Of a DNA stretch of 5,006 bases, positions 1 through 5,006 are shown piece by piece (position 1 is the stretch's first letter; each line of letters opens with the position of its first letter). The position numbers were made by a program, and so were the translations under genes. This DNA comes from an uncultured Campylobacter sp. (GTDB lineage: Bacteria > Campylobacterota > Campylobacteria > Campylobacterales > Campylobacteraceae). A model generated the notes under the pieces. The model was given only the letters and a program-made list of their open reading frames with translations, had not been told where the DNA came from and made no database searches. The DNA lies in contig NZ_CALIMQ010000288.1 in NCBI RefSeq assembly GCF_938045535.1, forward strand, positions 1-5,006, read 5' to 3'.

Positions 1-413
1 TAAGATTGGTCAACGTCGCAACCAAACCAGACGGGCAATTTGTCTTTGAGCTGAGCTACGGCAAGGCGCTTGAGCTCGGAAATCTCAAGGTTAAGGTAGT
101 GAACGCCGCCGCCCTCAACAACGTTACCCAAACGAGAAACGGTGTAGGTGTGGTTGAAAGGCTTATCAGCAGTAGGAGCAGAGATGATTGAAATGTAATC
201 ATCAAGGTTCATGTCAACGGTCTTTGTGAAGAACTCCTGAGGGGTAAAGGTGCCGGAAAGAACAAGCTTGTCGTCCTTATCACGCAGACGTGTTTCAAAG
301 TGCGCCGGCGGCTCACCAAGACAGGTGACGAGAAGCGCATATACGTCTCCCATCATTTCCTTTTTCATCTCACGAAGTGTCTCAAGCGTTTCTCCTGCCT
401 CGTGAGTCTCGCG
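1..413 (-). CDS. pepC: Aminopeptidase C (C1B cysteine peptidase), internal fragment, foreign to the rest of the window
   Basis: On the minus strand one frame stays open from about 413 down to base 1 (about 137 codons) and reads as the middle of a PepC/bleomycin-hydrolase protein. Family-typical stretches, in order, are RETHEAGE, LLVTCLGEPPAHFE, TPQEFF, DDYISIISAPTADKPFN, TYTVSRLGNVVEGGG and PVWFGCDVDQ. Members are cytoplasmic cysteine aminopeptidases of roughly 440 residues that trim peptides. From memory of the family, this piece lies between the catalytic Cys near the N-terminus and the His/Asn near the C-terminus, so no active-site residue is present. The gene runs off the window on its 3' side and is cut at 405-413 on its 5' side by fusion to mnmG. 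It prefers GTT, CTT and CGT codons and lacks the AAATTT words seen elsewhere. A Gram-positive or actinobacterial donor is an inference. The family call is firm; the donor is not known. Confidence 0.88.
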
Positions 414-415
414 GC
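403..415. other. Chimeric junction between pepC fragment and mnmG
   Basis: Left of about 408, minus-strand protein similarity follows PepC in one frame; right of about 410 it follows MnmG in a different frame. The word CTCGCG at 408-413 (CGCGAG on the minus strand) can belong to both genes: Arg-Glu codons in PepC and the Ala/Ser codons expected in MnmG. This is the kind of short shared sequence at which chimeric joins form during genome amplification or assembly. The precise breakpoint cannot be placed within the shared bases. Confidence 0.8.
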
Positions 416-2206
416 AAAAAGCGTCGGCGGCGCAAAGCGGCTTAGCTTCTGCACGATCTCGTTGCTAAGCCCTCCGATCTTGCTAAAATCGATCTGCGGC
501 GGGATCGCGACGCCCAGCAGCCCCTTCATCCTCTCGACCTCGGCGCGCTGCATCGCGATGTAGAAATGATACTTGCACTGCGTTAAAATTTCATCCAAAA
601 CCTCATCGCTAAAACTCTCAAAATGCGGCACCAGAGCAAGCAAGCTCGCCTTTGAAAAGCCGCTTTTGGCTACAATTTTTTGCAAGCTGCAGCTTTGCGA
701 AATGGGCTCTGCGCCGATACTTTGTAGCAGGCTAAGCGTCTGTTTCGAAGGGGTAATCTGCGTTTTTAGCAAAAATTCCATTCCGCTCTGCACATCGAGC
801 TTAAACTTGCTCGTCCGCTCGTAGCTCGCCTCGTCTAAAAGACCGATCTCGCGGCCGTATTCGCTCAGGCGTAGCACGGCGTTGCCCTCGCGCAGCAGCA
901 GGCGAAATTCCGCACGCGAAGTAAACATTCGGTAAGGCTCGTTCGTGCCCTTGGTAACCAGATCGTCGATCAAAACGCCGATATACGCCTCATCCCTACG
1001 CAAGATCAAAGGCTGCCGCCCGCGCAAATCAAGTACGGCGTTGATGCCCGCCATCAGCCCCTGCGCCGCGGCCTCCTCGTAGCCGGTGGTGCCGTTGATC
1101 TGGCCTGCCAAAAACAGCCCGCGGATCTTTTTGGTCTCGAGGCTGTGTTTAAGCTCGGTAGGATCGATGAAATCGTACTCGATCGCATAACCCGGGCGGA
1201 CGATTTTAGCATTTTCAAAGCCCCTAATCGTGCGCAAAAACGCAATCTGCACGTCGTAAGGAAGGCTCGTAGAAAGGCCGTTTACGTAATACTCCGTAGC
1301 CTCGCGCGTCTGCGGCTCGACGAAGACGTGGTGTCGGTCTCGATTTGGGAATTCGTAAATTTTAGTCTCGATGCTCGGGCAGTAGCGCGGACCGGTGCTT
1401 GAAATTTGCCCCGTAAACATCGGCGCGCGGGCGAAATTTTCGCGGATGATCTCATGCGTGCGCTCGTTCGTATAAGCGATGAAGCAAGCAAGCTGCTTCG
1501 GCGCAAAATTTTTGCTGCGAAAGCTGAAAGGGCGCGGATCCGCGTCGCCGTCTTGGCGCTCAAGCACGCTAAAATCGATCGTCTTAGCATTGATCCTCGG
1601 GCAGGTGCCCGTCTTTAGCCGCCCCATTTGCAGACCCAGACTTCGCAGCGATTCGGCTAGCTCGACGCTGGCTAGCTCGCCCACGCGCCCTGCTTGCAGC
1701 TTGTTTTCGCCTACGTGAATTAGCCCGTTTAAAAAGGTGCCGGCGGTGATTATCAGATGCTCGGTCTCATAAACGTTGCCAAGATGGGTCTTAACGCCGC
1801 AAACGCGCAGGCCGCCGCCTTGCTCGCAGGTTAAAATTTCGCTCGCGATCTCCTGGCTGACGTCCAGCCCCTGCGTGTTTAGCAGCAAATTTCGCATATA
1901 GATGCGGTATTCATCCATATCGATCTGCGCCCGCGAGCCGCGCACCGCAGGGCCCTTGCTCTCGTTTAAAATTCTAAACTGCAGCCCGCACGCATCCGCC
2001 GCAAGCCCCATCTGACCGCCCAGTGCGTCGATCTCCTTTACCAGATGCCCCTTTGCAAGGCCGCCGATAGCCGGGTTACAGCTCGCAGCGCCGATTTGTT
2101 CGGCTAAGATCGTAATTAGCAGCGTCTTTGCGCCCATTTTTGCGGCGGCTAAGCTCGCCTCGATACCAGCGTGCCCGCCACCCACAACGATAACGTCGTA
2201 TTTCAT
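410..2206 (-). CDS. mnmG: tRNA uridine-5-carboxymethylaminomethyl modification enzyme MnmG (GidA), 3' end missing
   Basis: MnmG is a cytoplasmic FAD enzyme that works with the GTPase MnmE to build the (carboxymethyl)aminomethyl group on U34 of tRNAs reading NNA/NNG codons. The ATG at 2204-2206 gives the family-typical start MKYDVIVVGGGHAGIEA, which holds the FAD-binding GGGHAG. Further landmarks are CNPAIGGLAKGH (Cys43), RAQIDMDEYR (~92-101), TGTCPRI (~199-205), RYCPSIE (Cys276; Cys43 and Cys276 match the two conserved family cysteines), EYYVNGLSTSLP, LFLAGQINGTTGYEEAAAQG (~364-383), TNEPYRMFTSRAEFRLLLRE and the C-terminal MnmE/tRNA-binding helices ending at TLFAA (599). Residue 441 is Gly where the family has Asp (REDNA). 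After Ala599 relatives continue S-x-I-S-G-I-T-P; here the frame runs into foreign DNA for 14 residues and stops at 365-367, giving an artificial 613-residue ORF. The usual length is about 620-630. The upstream signal AAAGG is weak but correctly placed. Confidence 0.96.
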
Positions 2207-2232
2207 TTTTTGCCTTTAAATTTAAAGTCGCA

Positions 2233-2238
2233 ATTTTA
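2233..2238 (-). promoter_or_regulatory. Candidate sigma-70 -10 box for mnmG
   Basis: On the minus strand the sequence GGCTAAAATTGCG contains TAAAAT, about 26 nt before the mnmG ATG, preceded by a T-rich stretch. This fits the Campylobacter pattern of a -10 box with AT-rich periodicity upstream rather than a defined -35. Prediction by eye only. Confidence 0.45.
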
Positions 2239-2503
2239 GCCAAAATAAAATTTCAAAACGATAAATCGCATGCAGATGCCGCAGGCAGCGGCTCGATATG
2301 TATTTTCATACGCGTAAAATTTACCGCGCCGCAACTTTTAAGCGATTTTGATTTGCGCCCCCATGCAAGCGCACAGACGAGCCGTCCGCAAAAATTGCGG
2401 CGCAAAAGCGGCGCGCGAAGGGCGTAAAATTTCGCATAAAATTTTTAGCACAAAATTCCTACGCCAAATTTCGCGTGCGAGCTTTGCTTTAAATTTAGCG
2501 TTG

Positions 2504-2509
2504 TATAAT
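2504..2509 (+). promoter_or_regulatory. Candidate sigma-70 -10 box for bioB
   Basis: A perfect TATAAT lies 28 nt before the bioB TTG start, with T-rich DNA on its 5' side (GCTTTGCTTTAAATTTAG) and no convincing -35 box, as is usual in Campylobacter. It predicts a transcript starting near 2515 with a leader of about 20 nt that just covers the ribosome binding site. Confidence 0.55.
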
Positions 2510-2523
2510 TACGCATTTTTTTC

Positions 2524-2530
2524 AAAAAGG
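2524..2530 (+). promoter_or_regulatory. Ribosome binding site that supports the TTG start of bioB
   Basis: AAAAAGG ends 7 nt before TTG at 2538-2540. No ATG or GTG lies in frame near this point upstream of the conserved iron-sulfur motif. The residues encoded from the TTG resemble the N-terminal helix of full-length biotin synthases, so this site decides the start. Confidence 0.6.
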
Positions 2531-2537
2531 CTAAGTA

Positions 2538-3527
2538 TTGATAGACAAATTTTATATTTCCGAGCTGAAAGATCGCGTGATAGGCGGCTGCGAGATTGCA
2601 AAGCAGCAGGCGCTAGAGCTGGCGCGATGCGAGGATTTGGGCGCGCTTTTTGCGGCGGCGGATGAGATCAGGCGCGCTTTTTGCGGCGATAAATTTAATC
2701 TCTGCACGATCATAAACGTAAAATCGGGGCGCTGTAGCGAGGACTGCAAATACTGCGCGCAGTCGGCGCATTTTAACACGGGCTGCGAGACTTACGGAAT
2801 TTTGAGCGAGCGGCAGGTGCTAAGCGCCGCGCTTGCGAACGAAGCCGAGCAGACGCACCGCTTCTCGCTCGTCGCCAGCGGGCGCGGAATTTCTCAAAAA
2901 AGCTCCGATCTGAGGGCATACTGCGCGATCTATGAGAGGCTGCGAAGCGAAACGCGGCTGCATCTGTGCGCCTCGCTGGGGATCGCTTCAAAGCCCGCGC
3001 TGGCGCTGCTTAAAGCAAGCGGCGTACAGACCTATCATCACAATCTCGAGACTTCGCGAAAATTTTATCCGCAGATCTGCACGACGCACAGCTACGACGA
3101 CCGCATCCAAACGATACAAAACTGCCGCGCCGTGGGGCTTGACGTATGTAGCGGCGGGATTTTCGGGCTGGGCGAGAGCATGGAGGATCGCATCGATATG
3201 GCGCTGCAGCTGCGAGAGCTGGGCGTTAGCTCCGTGCCGATCAATATCCTGACCCCGATCAAGGGCACTCCGCTGCAAGACGCCGCGCCGCTAGCGCACG
3301 ATGAAATTTTAAAATCGATCGCGATCTACCGCTTCATCTTACCGCGCGCGTATCTGCGCTTCGCAGGCGGCAGGCGAAATTTGGGCGAGCACGTGCGCAC
3401 GGCGCTTGGATGCGGCATCAACTCGGCGCTTACGGGCAATTTCCTAACCACCACCGGCGATAGCATCGCAAGCGATAAGGCGCTTGTGGCGCAGTGCGGG
3501 TTCGACCTCGCAAAGGGCGCGGATTAG
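2538..3527 (+). CDS. bioB: Biotin synthase, variant lacking one classical [2Fe-2S] cysteine ligand
   Basis: BioB is a cytoplasmic radical-SAM enzyme that inserts sulfur into dethiobiotin, the last step of biotin synthesis. The 329-residue protein (TTG start) has the CxxxCxxC motif GRCSEDCKYC (Cys66, Cys70, Cys73) binding the SAM [4Fe-4S] cluster, then YHHNLETS (~166-173), VCSGGIFGLGE (~203-213), PINILTPIKGTPL (~234-246) and RFAGGRRNL (~274-282). In E. coli BioB the sulfur-donating [2Fe-2S] cluster is held by Cys97, Cys128, Cys188 and Arg260. Here Cys144 (LHLCASLG), Cys204 and the arginines of RFAGGR match, but Cys97 is replaced by Ser110 in HRFSLVASG. From memory this wording recalls clostridial biotin synthases, in contrast to the FCLVTSG of C. 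jejuni and Helicobacter. Length is near the usual 320-350. No other biotin gene lies in the window; the small lipoprotein gene follows after 39 bp with no visible terminator. A BioB-like enzyme of another substrate is possible but less likely. Confidence 0.93.
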   Translation: MIDKFYISELKDRVIGGCEIAKQQALELARCEDLGALFAAADEIRRAFCGDKFNLCTIINVKSGRCSEDCKYCAQSAHFNTGCETYGILSERQVLSAALANEAEQTHRFSLVASGRGISQKSSDLRAYCAIYERLRSETRLHLCASLGIASKPALALLKASGVQTYHHNLETSRKFYPQICTTHSYDDRIQTIQNCRAVGLDVCSGGIFGLGESMEDRIDMALQLRELGVSSVPINILTPIKGTPLQDAAPLAHDEILKSIAIYRFILPRAYLRFAGGRRNLGEHVRTALGCGINSALTGNFLTTTGDSIASDKALVAQCGFDLAKGAD

Positions 3528-3555
3528 CGGCGGTCGGGAATTAAAGATAAAATTT

Positions 3556-3561
3556 AAGAGG
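3556..3561 (+). promoter_or_regulatory. Ribosome binding site of the lipoprotein gene
   Basis: AAGAGG, a close match to the Shine-Dalgarno sequence, ends 5 nt before ATG at 3567. It is the strongest ribosome binding site seen in the window and fixes this start, which also gives a proper lipoprotein signal peptide. Confidence 0.6.
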
Positions 3562-3566
3562 CGGCT

Positions 3567-3995
3567 ATGAAGTTAAAATTTTTCCTTGTCCTTATTTTGG
3601 TCGTCTTGCTTGGAGGTTGCTCGCTGCTCCCGCAGGGCGGCGACGAGGAAGCTCCATTCTTGGCGGACGCGAGCAGATGCGATGTCGCAAACCCGCCAAG
3701 CAAGGAGCAGCCAAACCGCTGCGCGAAGCGGCAAAAGATTGACGCCGAAGTCGCGCGTGCGGCGCAAGAGCAAGCGGTATCGCAAGACATGCTTAATTCA
3801 TTCAAGGAGAATAGCGCGCAAGCTCAGCAAAGAGCGCAAGAGCAATATATTGCCGCGCAGCAAAGCCTAATGCAACAGCAATCGCAGCAGCAGCTGGAGC
3901 AGATGCAGCAGCGGCAAAATATGAGAAATTTACAACACGAGCAGAACTGGAACAGGCTACGCAATCTGGAAAATATAAGCAACGGCGAGATTTAG
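3567..3995 (+). CDS. Small glutamine-rich lipoprotein, function unknown
   Basis: The 142-residue product starts with a textbook lipoprotein signal: Lys2 and Lys4, a hydrophobic core (residues 5-15) and the lipobox L-G-G-C at 15-18, so lipidation at Cys18 is predicted. Ser follows at +2, not Asp, which favours sorting to the outer membrane by the general Lol rule. The mature part has a short linker, two cysteines (Cys38, Cys52) 13 residues apart that could pair in the periplasm, then from about residue 58 a strongly hydrophilic region very rich in Gln (22 of residues 67-126), with Ala, Glu and Asn. This is likely long helix or coiled coil. It lies 39 bp after bioB on the same strand and could be co-transcribed, but nothing suggests a role in biotin synthesis. 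I do not recognise a family. The gene call is good because signal, ribosome site and composition agree; function is unknown. Confidence 0.85.
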   Translation: MKLKFFLVLILVVLLGGCSLLPQGGDEEAPFLADASRCDVANPPSKEQPNRCAKRQKIDAEVARAAQEQAVSQDMLNSFKENSAQAQQRAQEQYIAAQQSLMQQQSQQQLEQMQQRQNMRNLQHEQNWNRLRNLENISNGEI

Positions 3996-3996
3996 C

Positions 3997-4033
3997 CGCG
4001 AATTTTAAAATTCGATCTAAATTTTAATTCGCG
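3997..4033 (+). terminator. Candidate terminator hairpin after the lipoprotein gene
   Basis: Beginning 2 nt after the lipoprotein stop codon, arms CGCGAATT (3997-4004) and AATTCGCG (4026-4033) pair. Inside them AAAATT (4007-4012) pairs with AATTTT (4020-4025) past a 2-nt bulge, leaving a 7-nt loop. The position suits a terminator for the bioB-lipoprotein transcript. However, the stem is AT-rich in its upper half and no long T-run follows, so it may only protect the 3' end or be a composition effect. Confidence 0.35.
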
Positions 4034-4174
4034 CGACTTTCATTCTAGATCAATTAGCCTCAGTAAAAATATGGTGAAATTTTAATCAAAATACTCCCAA
4101 ATCAAATGAGGTCTTAAATTTCAAGGGCAGGCAGCTGGATGATAGAAAATTTTAATTGATTTTAAGTGATGAAA

Positions 4175-4249
4175 TGGTGACCCACAGGAGATTTGAACTC
4201 CTGTTACCGGCGTGAGAGGCCAGCGTCCTAACCACTAGACGAGTGGGCC
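4175..4249 (-). tRNA. tRNA-Glu, anticodon CTC
   Basis: Read on the minus strand this is a complete 75-nt cloverleaf. The acceptor arms GGCCCAC / GTGGGTC pair with one G-T wobble. The D arm is GTCTAGTGGTTAGGAC, the anticodon stem CTGGC / GCCGG has one T-G wobble, the loop is CTCTCAC, the variable region is TAAC, and the T arm is AGGAG-TTCAAAT-CTCCT. Discriminator A is followed by an encoded CCA (4175-4177). The anticodon CTC (plus-strand 4214-4216) reads GAG. The body is very close to bacterial tRNA-Glu(UUC), differing at the wobble base. With C34 it would not need the U34 modification made by MnmG. The 3' end faces the lipoprotein gene. Confidence 0.96.
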
Positions 4250-4557
4250 GCGAAATTAAAAATGAGATAATAGCGAAGTGTATATAAATTTTGGATTAAA
4301 TTATATAATTTCAACAAAAATAATGCAAAATAAAATTTTCGCCGAAAACTTAAAGCTTTTTGGCATAGCCGCAAATCTTGGTGCTCTAGATAGTCCGATA
4401 TGCCGCCCATTCTAGATGGCATATAAATAAGTTCCGTCGCTGCAGCCATAAGCCAAATCGATATCATAAAAGCTTGCTGCGCCTTGCTATCAGCATCAAA
4501 AACGCCAATAATTTTATCGCGCTGATTTAAAGCAGGTGATAAGAAGCCATTTAGCAT
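4228..4557 (-). CDS. Uncharacterised 109-residue ORF overlapping the tRNA-Glu gene
   Basis: I do not recognise this protein. It starts at an ATG 5 nt after the ankyrin gene stop, suggesting translational coupling. An AAAAGG overlaps that stop codon but leaves only one base before the ATG, which is poor spacing. The first ~75 residues look protein-like: a charged N-terminal part (NQRDKIIGVFDADSKAQQ), a hydrophobic helix-like stretch with several Met (MISIWLMAAATELIYM, ~31-46), then SDYLEHQDLRLCQKALSF. The last ~35 residues are rich in Phe, Leu, Tyr and Asn, reflecting AT-rich DNA. The final codons lie inside the tRNA gene, where the stop TAG (4228-4230) is found in the D-loop. The C-terminus may therefore be accidental, from a gene that lost its own stop. 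It could be a small partner of the ankyrin protein, a decayed gene or a chance ORF. Confidence 0.45.
   Translation of the reverse strand: MLNGFLSPALNQRDKIIGVFDADSKAQQAFMISIWLMAAATELIYMPSRMGGISDYLEHQDLRLCQKALSFRRKFYFALFLLKLYNLIQNLYTLRYYLIFNFAAHSSSG
4267..4272 (-). promoter_or_regulatory. Candidate -10 box of the tRNA-Glu gene
   Basis: On the minus strand TATTAT lies 17 nt before the tRNA 5' end in an AT-rich stretch, which would give a short 5' leader for RNase P to remove. It sits inside the 3' part of the 109-codon ORF upstream. Prediction by eye. Confidence 0.4.
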
Positions 4558-4562
4558 ACCTT

Positions 4563-5006
4563 TTATTTAGCTTCTAGGCTTTTTAGATACTCATATACTC
4601 TTTTATCCTCGTTTTTCCTTGCCCAATCCGATGGAGTTACACTTTGGTTATGAGAACATCTAGCTTTTGGATCGGCGCCTCTTTCTACTAGATATTTTAC
4701 GATTTCTAGACTATGAGAACTTGCCGCATAATTTACCATGGAGCAGCCATCCCTATCCTTTGCTTTAAAATTTCCGCCGTATTTTTCTAAAAGCTTTACG
4801 AGCCTAAAACTCTTCTCATCGTCGTGTTGGCTTCCGAATACGCTCATCATCATTGCGCTATCAGTCAGTCTTTTTGCGCACTCTAGCATCGCGCGAAGCG
4901 AATTTTCGCTACCTAACATTACCGCCATTTCAATGGGAGTGGTATTTTCATGACCTCTAAAATTCGGATCGCCGCCCATTTCGCAGTATTTTTTAGCATC
5001 TTTGGC
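4563..5006 (-). CDS. Ankyrin-repeat protein, N-terminal part outside the window
   Basis: The frame is open from the window edge (5006) to the stop at 4563-4565, 147 codons. The first ATG inside (4977-4979) is unlikely to be the start, because the preceding residues AKDAKKYCE join smoothly to MGGDPNF as part of an ankyrin repeat. At least three repeat-like units are visible: ...GGDPNFRGHENTTPIEMAVM, then ...KYGGNFKAKDRDGCSMVNYA, then EIVKYLVERGADPKARCS with TPSDWARKN. The G-A/G-D-P/N-x-K/R turns and T-P-(I/L/S)-x-x-A helices are typical. The end EYLKSLEAK is a normal C-terminus. Ankyrin proteins are protein-binding scaffolds, so the fold does not give a specific function. In C. jejuni an ankyrin protein (Cj1386) acts with catalase; no catalase gene is visible here. 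Codons such as ATA, AGA and CTA, and lower G+C than bioB or mnmG, hint at a different history. The ORF at 4228-4557 follows after 5 nt. Confidence 0.88.
   Translation of the reverse strand, partial: AKDAKKYCEMGGDPNFRGHENTTPIEMAVMLGSENSLRAMLECAKRLTDSAMMMSVFGSQHDDEKSFRLVKLLEKYGGNFKAKDRDGCSMVNYAASSHSLEIVKYLVERGADPKARCSHNQSVTPSDWARKNEDKRVYEYLKSLEAK

Larger units (their letters stand above)
2207..2537. other. Divergent mnmG-bioB intergenic region, no gene recognised
   Basis: These 331 bases separate the divergently transcribed mnmG and bioB. They hold a promoter-like -10 for each gene, about seven AAATTT words, a 14-bp palindrome CTTTAAATTTAAAG at 2214-2227 in the mnmG leader, and two short GC-rich hairpins: GCCGC/GCGGC at 2278-2292 and CCGCAA/TTGCGG at 2386-2400. 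Neither hairpin is followed by a T-run, so they do not look like terminators. An open frame on the plus strand from 2348 crosses the bioB start in another frame; its residues look like a translation of compositional bias, and I do not call it. No riboswitch or known small RNA is recognised. No BirA-type operator is recognised, though I could not search for one systematically. Confidence 0.6.

Noticed and set aside
6..191. 61-codon plus-strand ORF
   Set aside because: It lies opposite the pepC fragment; the minus-strand frame gives a clear family match across the whole stretch.
365..409. Natural new C-terminus for MnmG (14 residues RLTRQEK...)
   Set aside because: The same bases in another frame encode family-typical PepC residues, so the tail is an artefact of the fusion.
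300..824. Plus-strand ORFs of 87 and 83 codons
   Set aside because: They are antisense to the 3' part of mnmG and look like by-products of GC-rich coding bias; the first also crosses the chimeric junction.
1054..1718. Several overlapping ORFs on both strands inside mnmG
   Set aside because: All are shadows of the conserved MnmG frame, Arg/Ala/Ser-rich and without recognisable motifs.
2278..2400. Small RNA or riboswitch in the divergent region, suggested by two GC hairpins
   Set aside because: The stems are only 5-6 bp, have no T-runs or conserved RNA motifs, and are expected by chance in this composition.
2348..2665. 105-codon plus-strand ORF before and across the bioB start
   Set aside because: It overlaps bioB by more than 120 bp in another frame, has no good ribosome binding site, crosses the bioB promoter and has a bias-like sequence.
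2552..3278. ORFs antisense to bioB and a 106-codon ORF in another plus frame
   Set aside because: BioB is a certain gene here; these are translations of its other frames.
3554..3870. ORFs overlapping the lipoprotein gene in other frames
   Set aside because: Only the 3567 frame has a signal peptide, lipobox and strong ribosome binding site.
4034..4174. Short ATG-started frames in the gap before the tRNA
   Set aside because: They stop within a few codons (for example ATG GTG AAA TTT TAA near 4071); no gene is supported.
4175..4249. tRNA-Glu as an integration site for a mobile element
   Set aside because: No integrase gene and no repeated copy of the tRNA 3' end is visible, and the composition-shifted genes lie on the 5' side, not the 3' side where islands normally insert.

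Overview
Most of this window (about 410-5006) is a chromosomal segment of a Campylobacter-like member of the Campylobacterota (Epsilonproteobacteria). The evidence is the MnmG sequence type, intergenic DNA packed with AAATTT/AAAATTT words, promoters that show a clear -10 box but little -35, and a lipoprotein of a common epsilonproteobacterial style. The coding DNA is richer in G+C than C. jejuni, so one of the higher-GC, mostly oral or anaerobic Campylobacter species fits better. The species is not settled from sequence alone.

The first ~410 bases do not belong to that genome. They encode, on the minus strand, an internal piece of a C1-family cysteine aminopeptidase (PepC / bleomycin hydrolase family) with different codon habits. 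This piece is fused inside the 3' end of mnmG at about 405-413, where both genes can share a six-base word. Both genes are broken in mid-domain and are in different reading frames, so an assembly or amplification chimera of two organisms is much more likely than a natural event.

Layout, left to right: pepC internal fragment (minus, foreign); mnmG lacking only its last ~20-25 codons (minus); a 331-bp divergent promoter region; bioB (plus, TTG start); a small glutamine-rich lipoprotein gene (plus, 39 bp after bioB and perhaps co-transcribed); a short AT-rich gap with a possible terminator hairpin; tRNA-Glu(CTC) (minus); a doubtful 109-codon ORF whose end runs into the tRNA gene (minus); and an ankyrin-repeat protein gene (minus) whose 5' end lies beyond the window.

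Functionally this is mixed housekeeping DNA: tRNA wobble modification (MnmG), the last step of biotin synthesis (BioB), a glutamate tRNA and two poorly characterised genes. Two points deserve most attention: the chimeric junction, and a BioB that has serine where the classical enzyme has one of the cysteine ligands of its sulfur-donating [2Fe-2S] cluster. No CRISPR array, insertion sequence, phage module or other new multi-gene system is visible.
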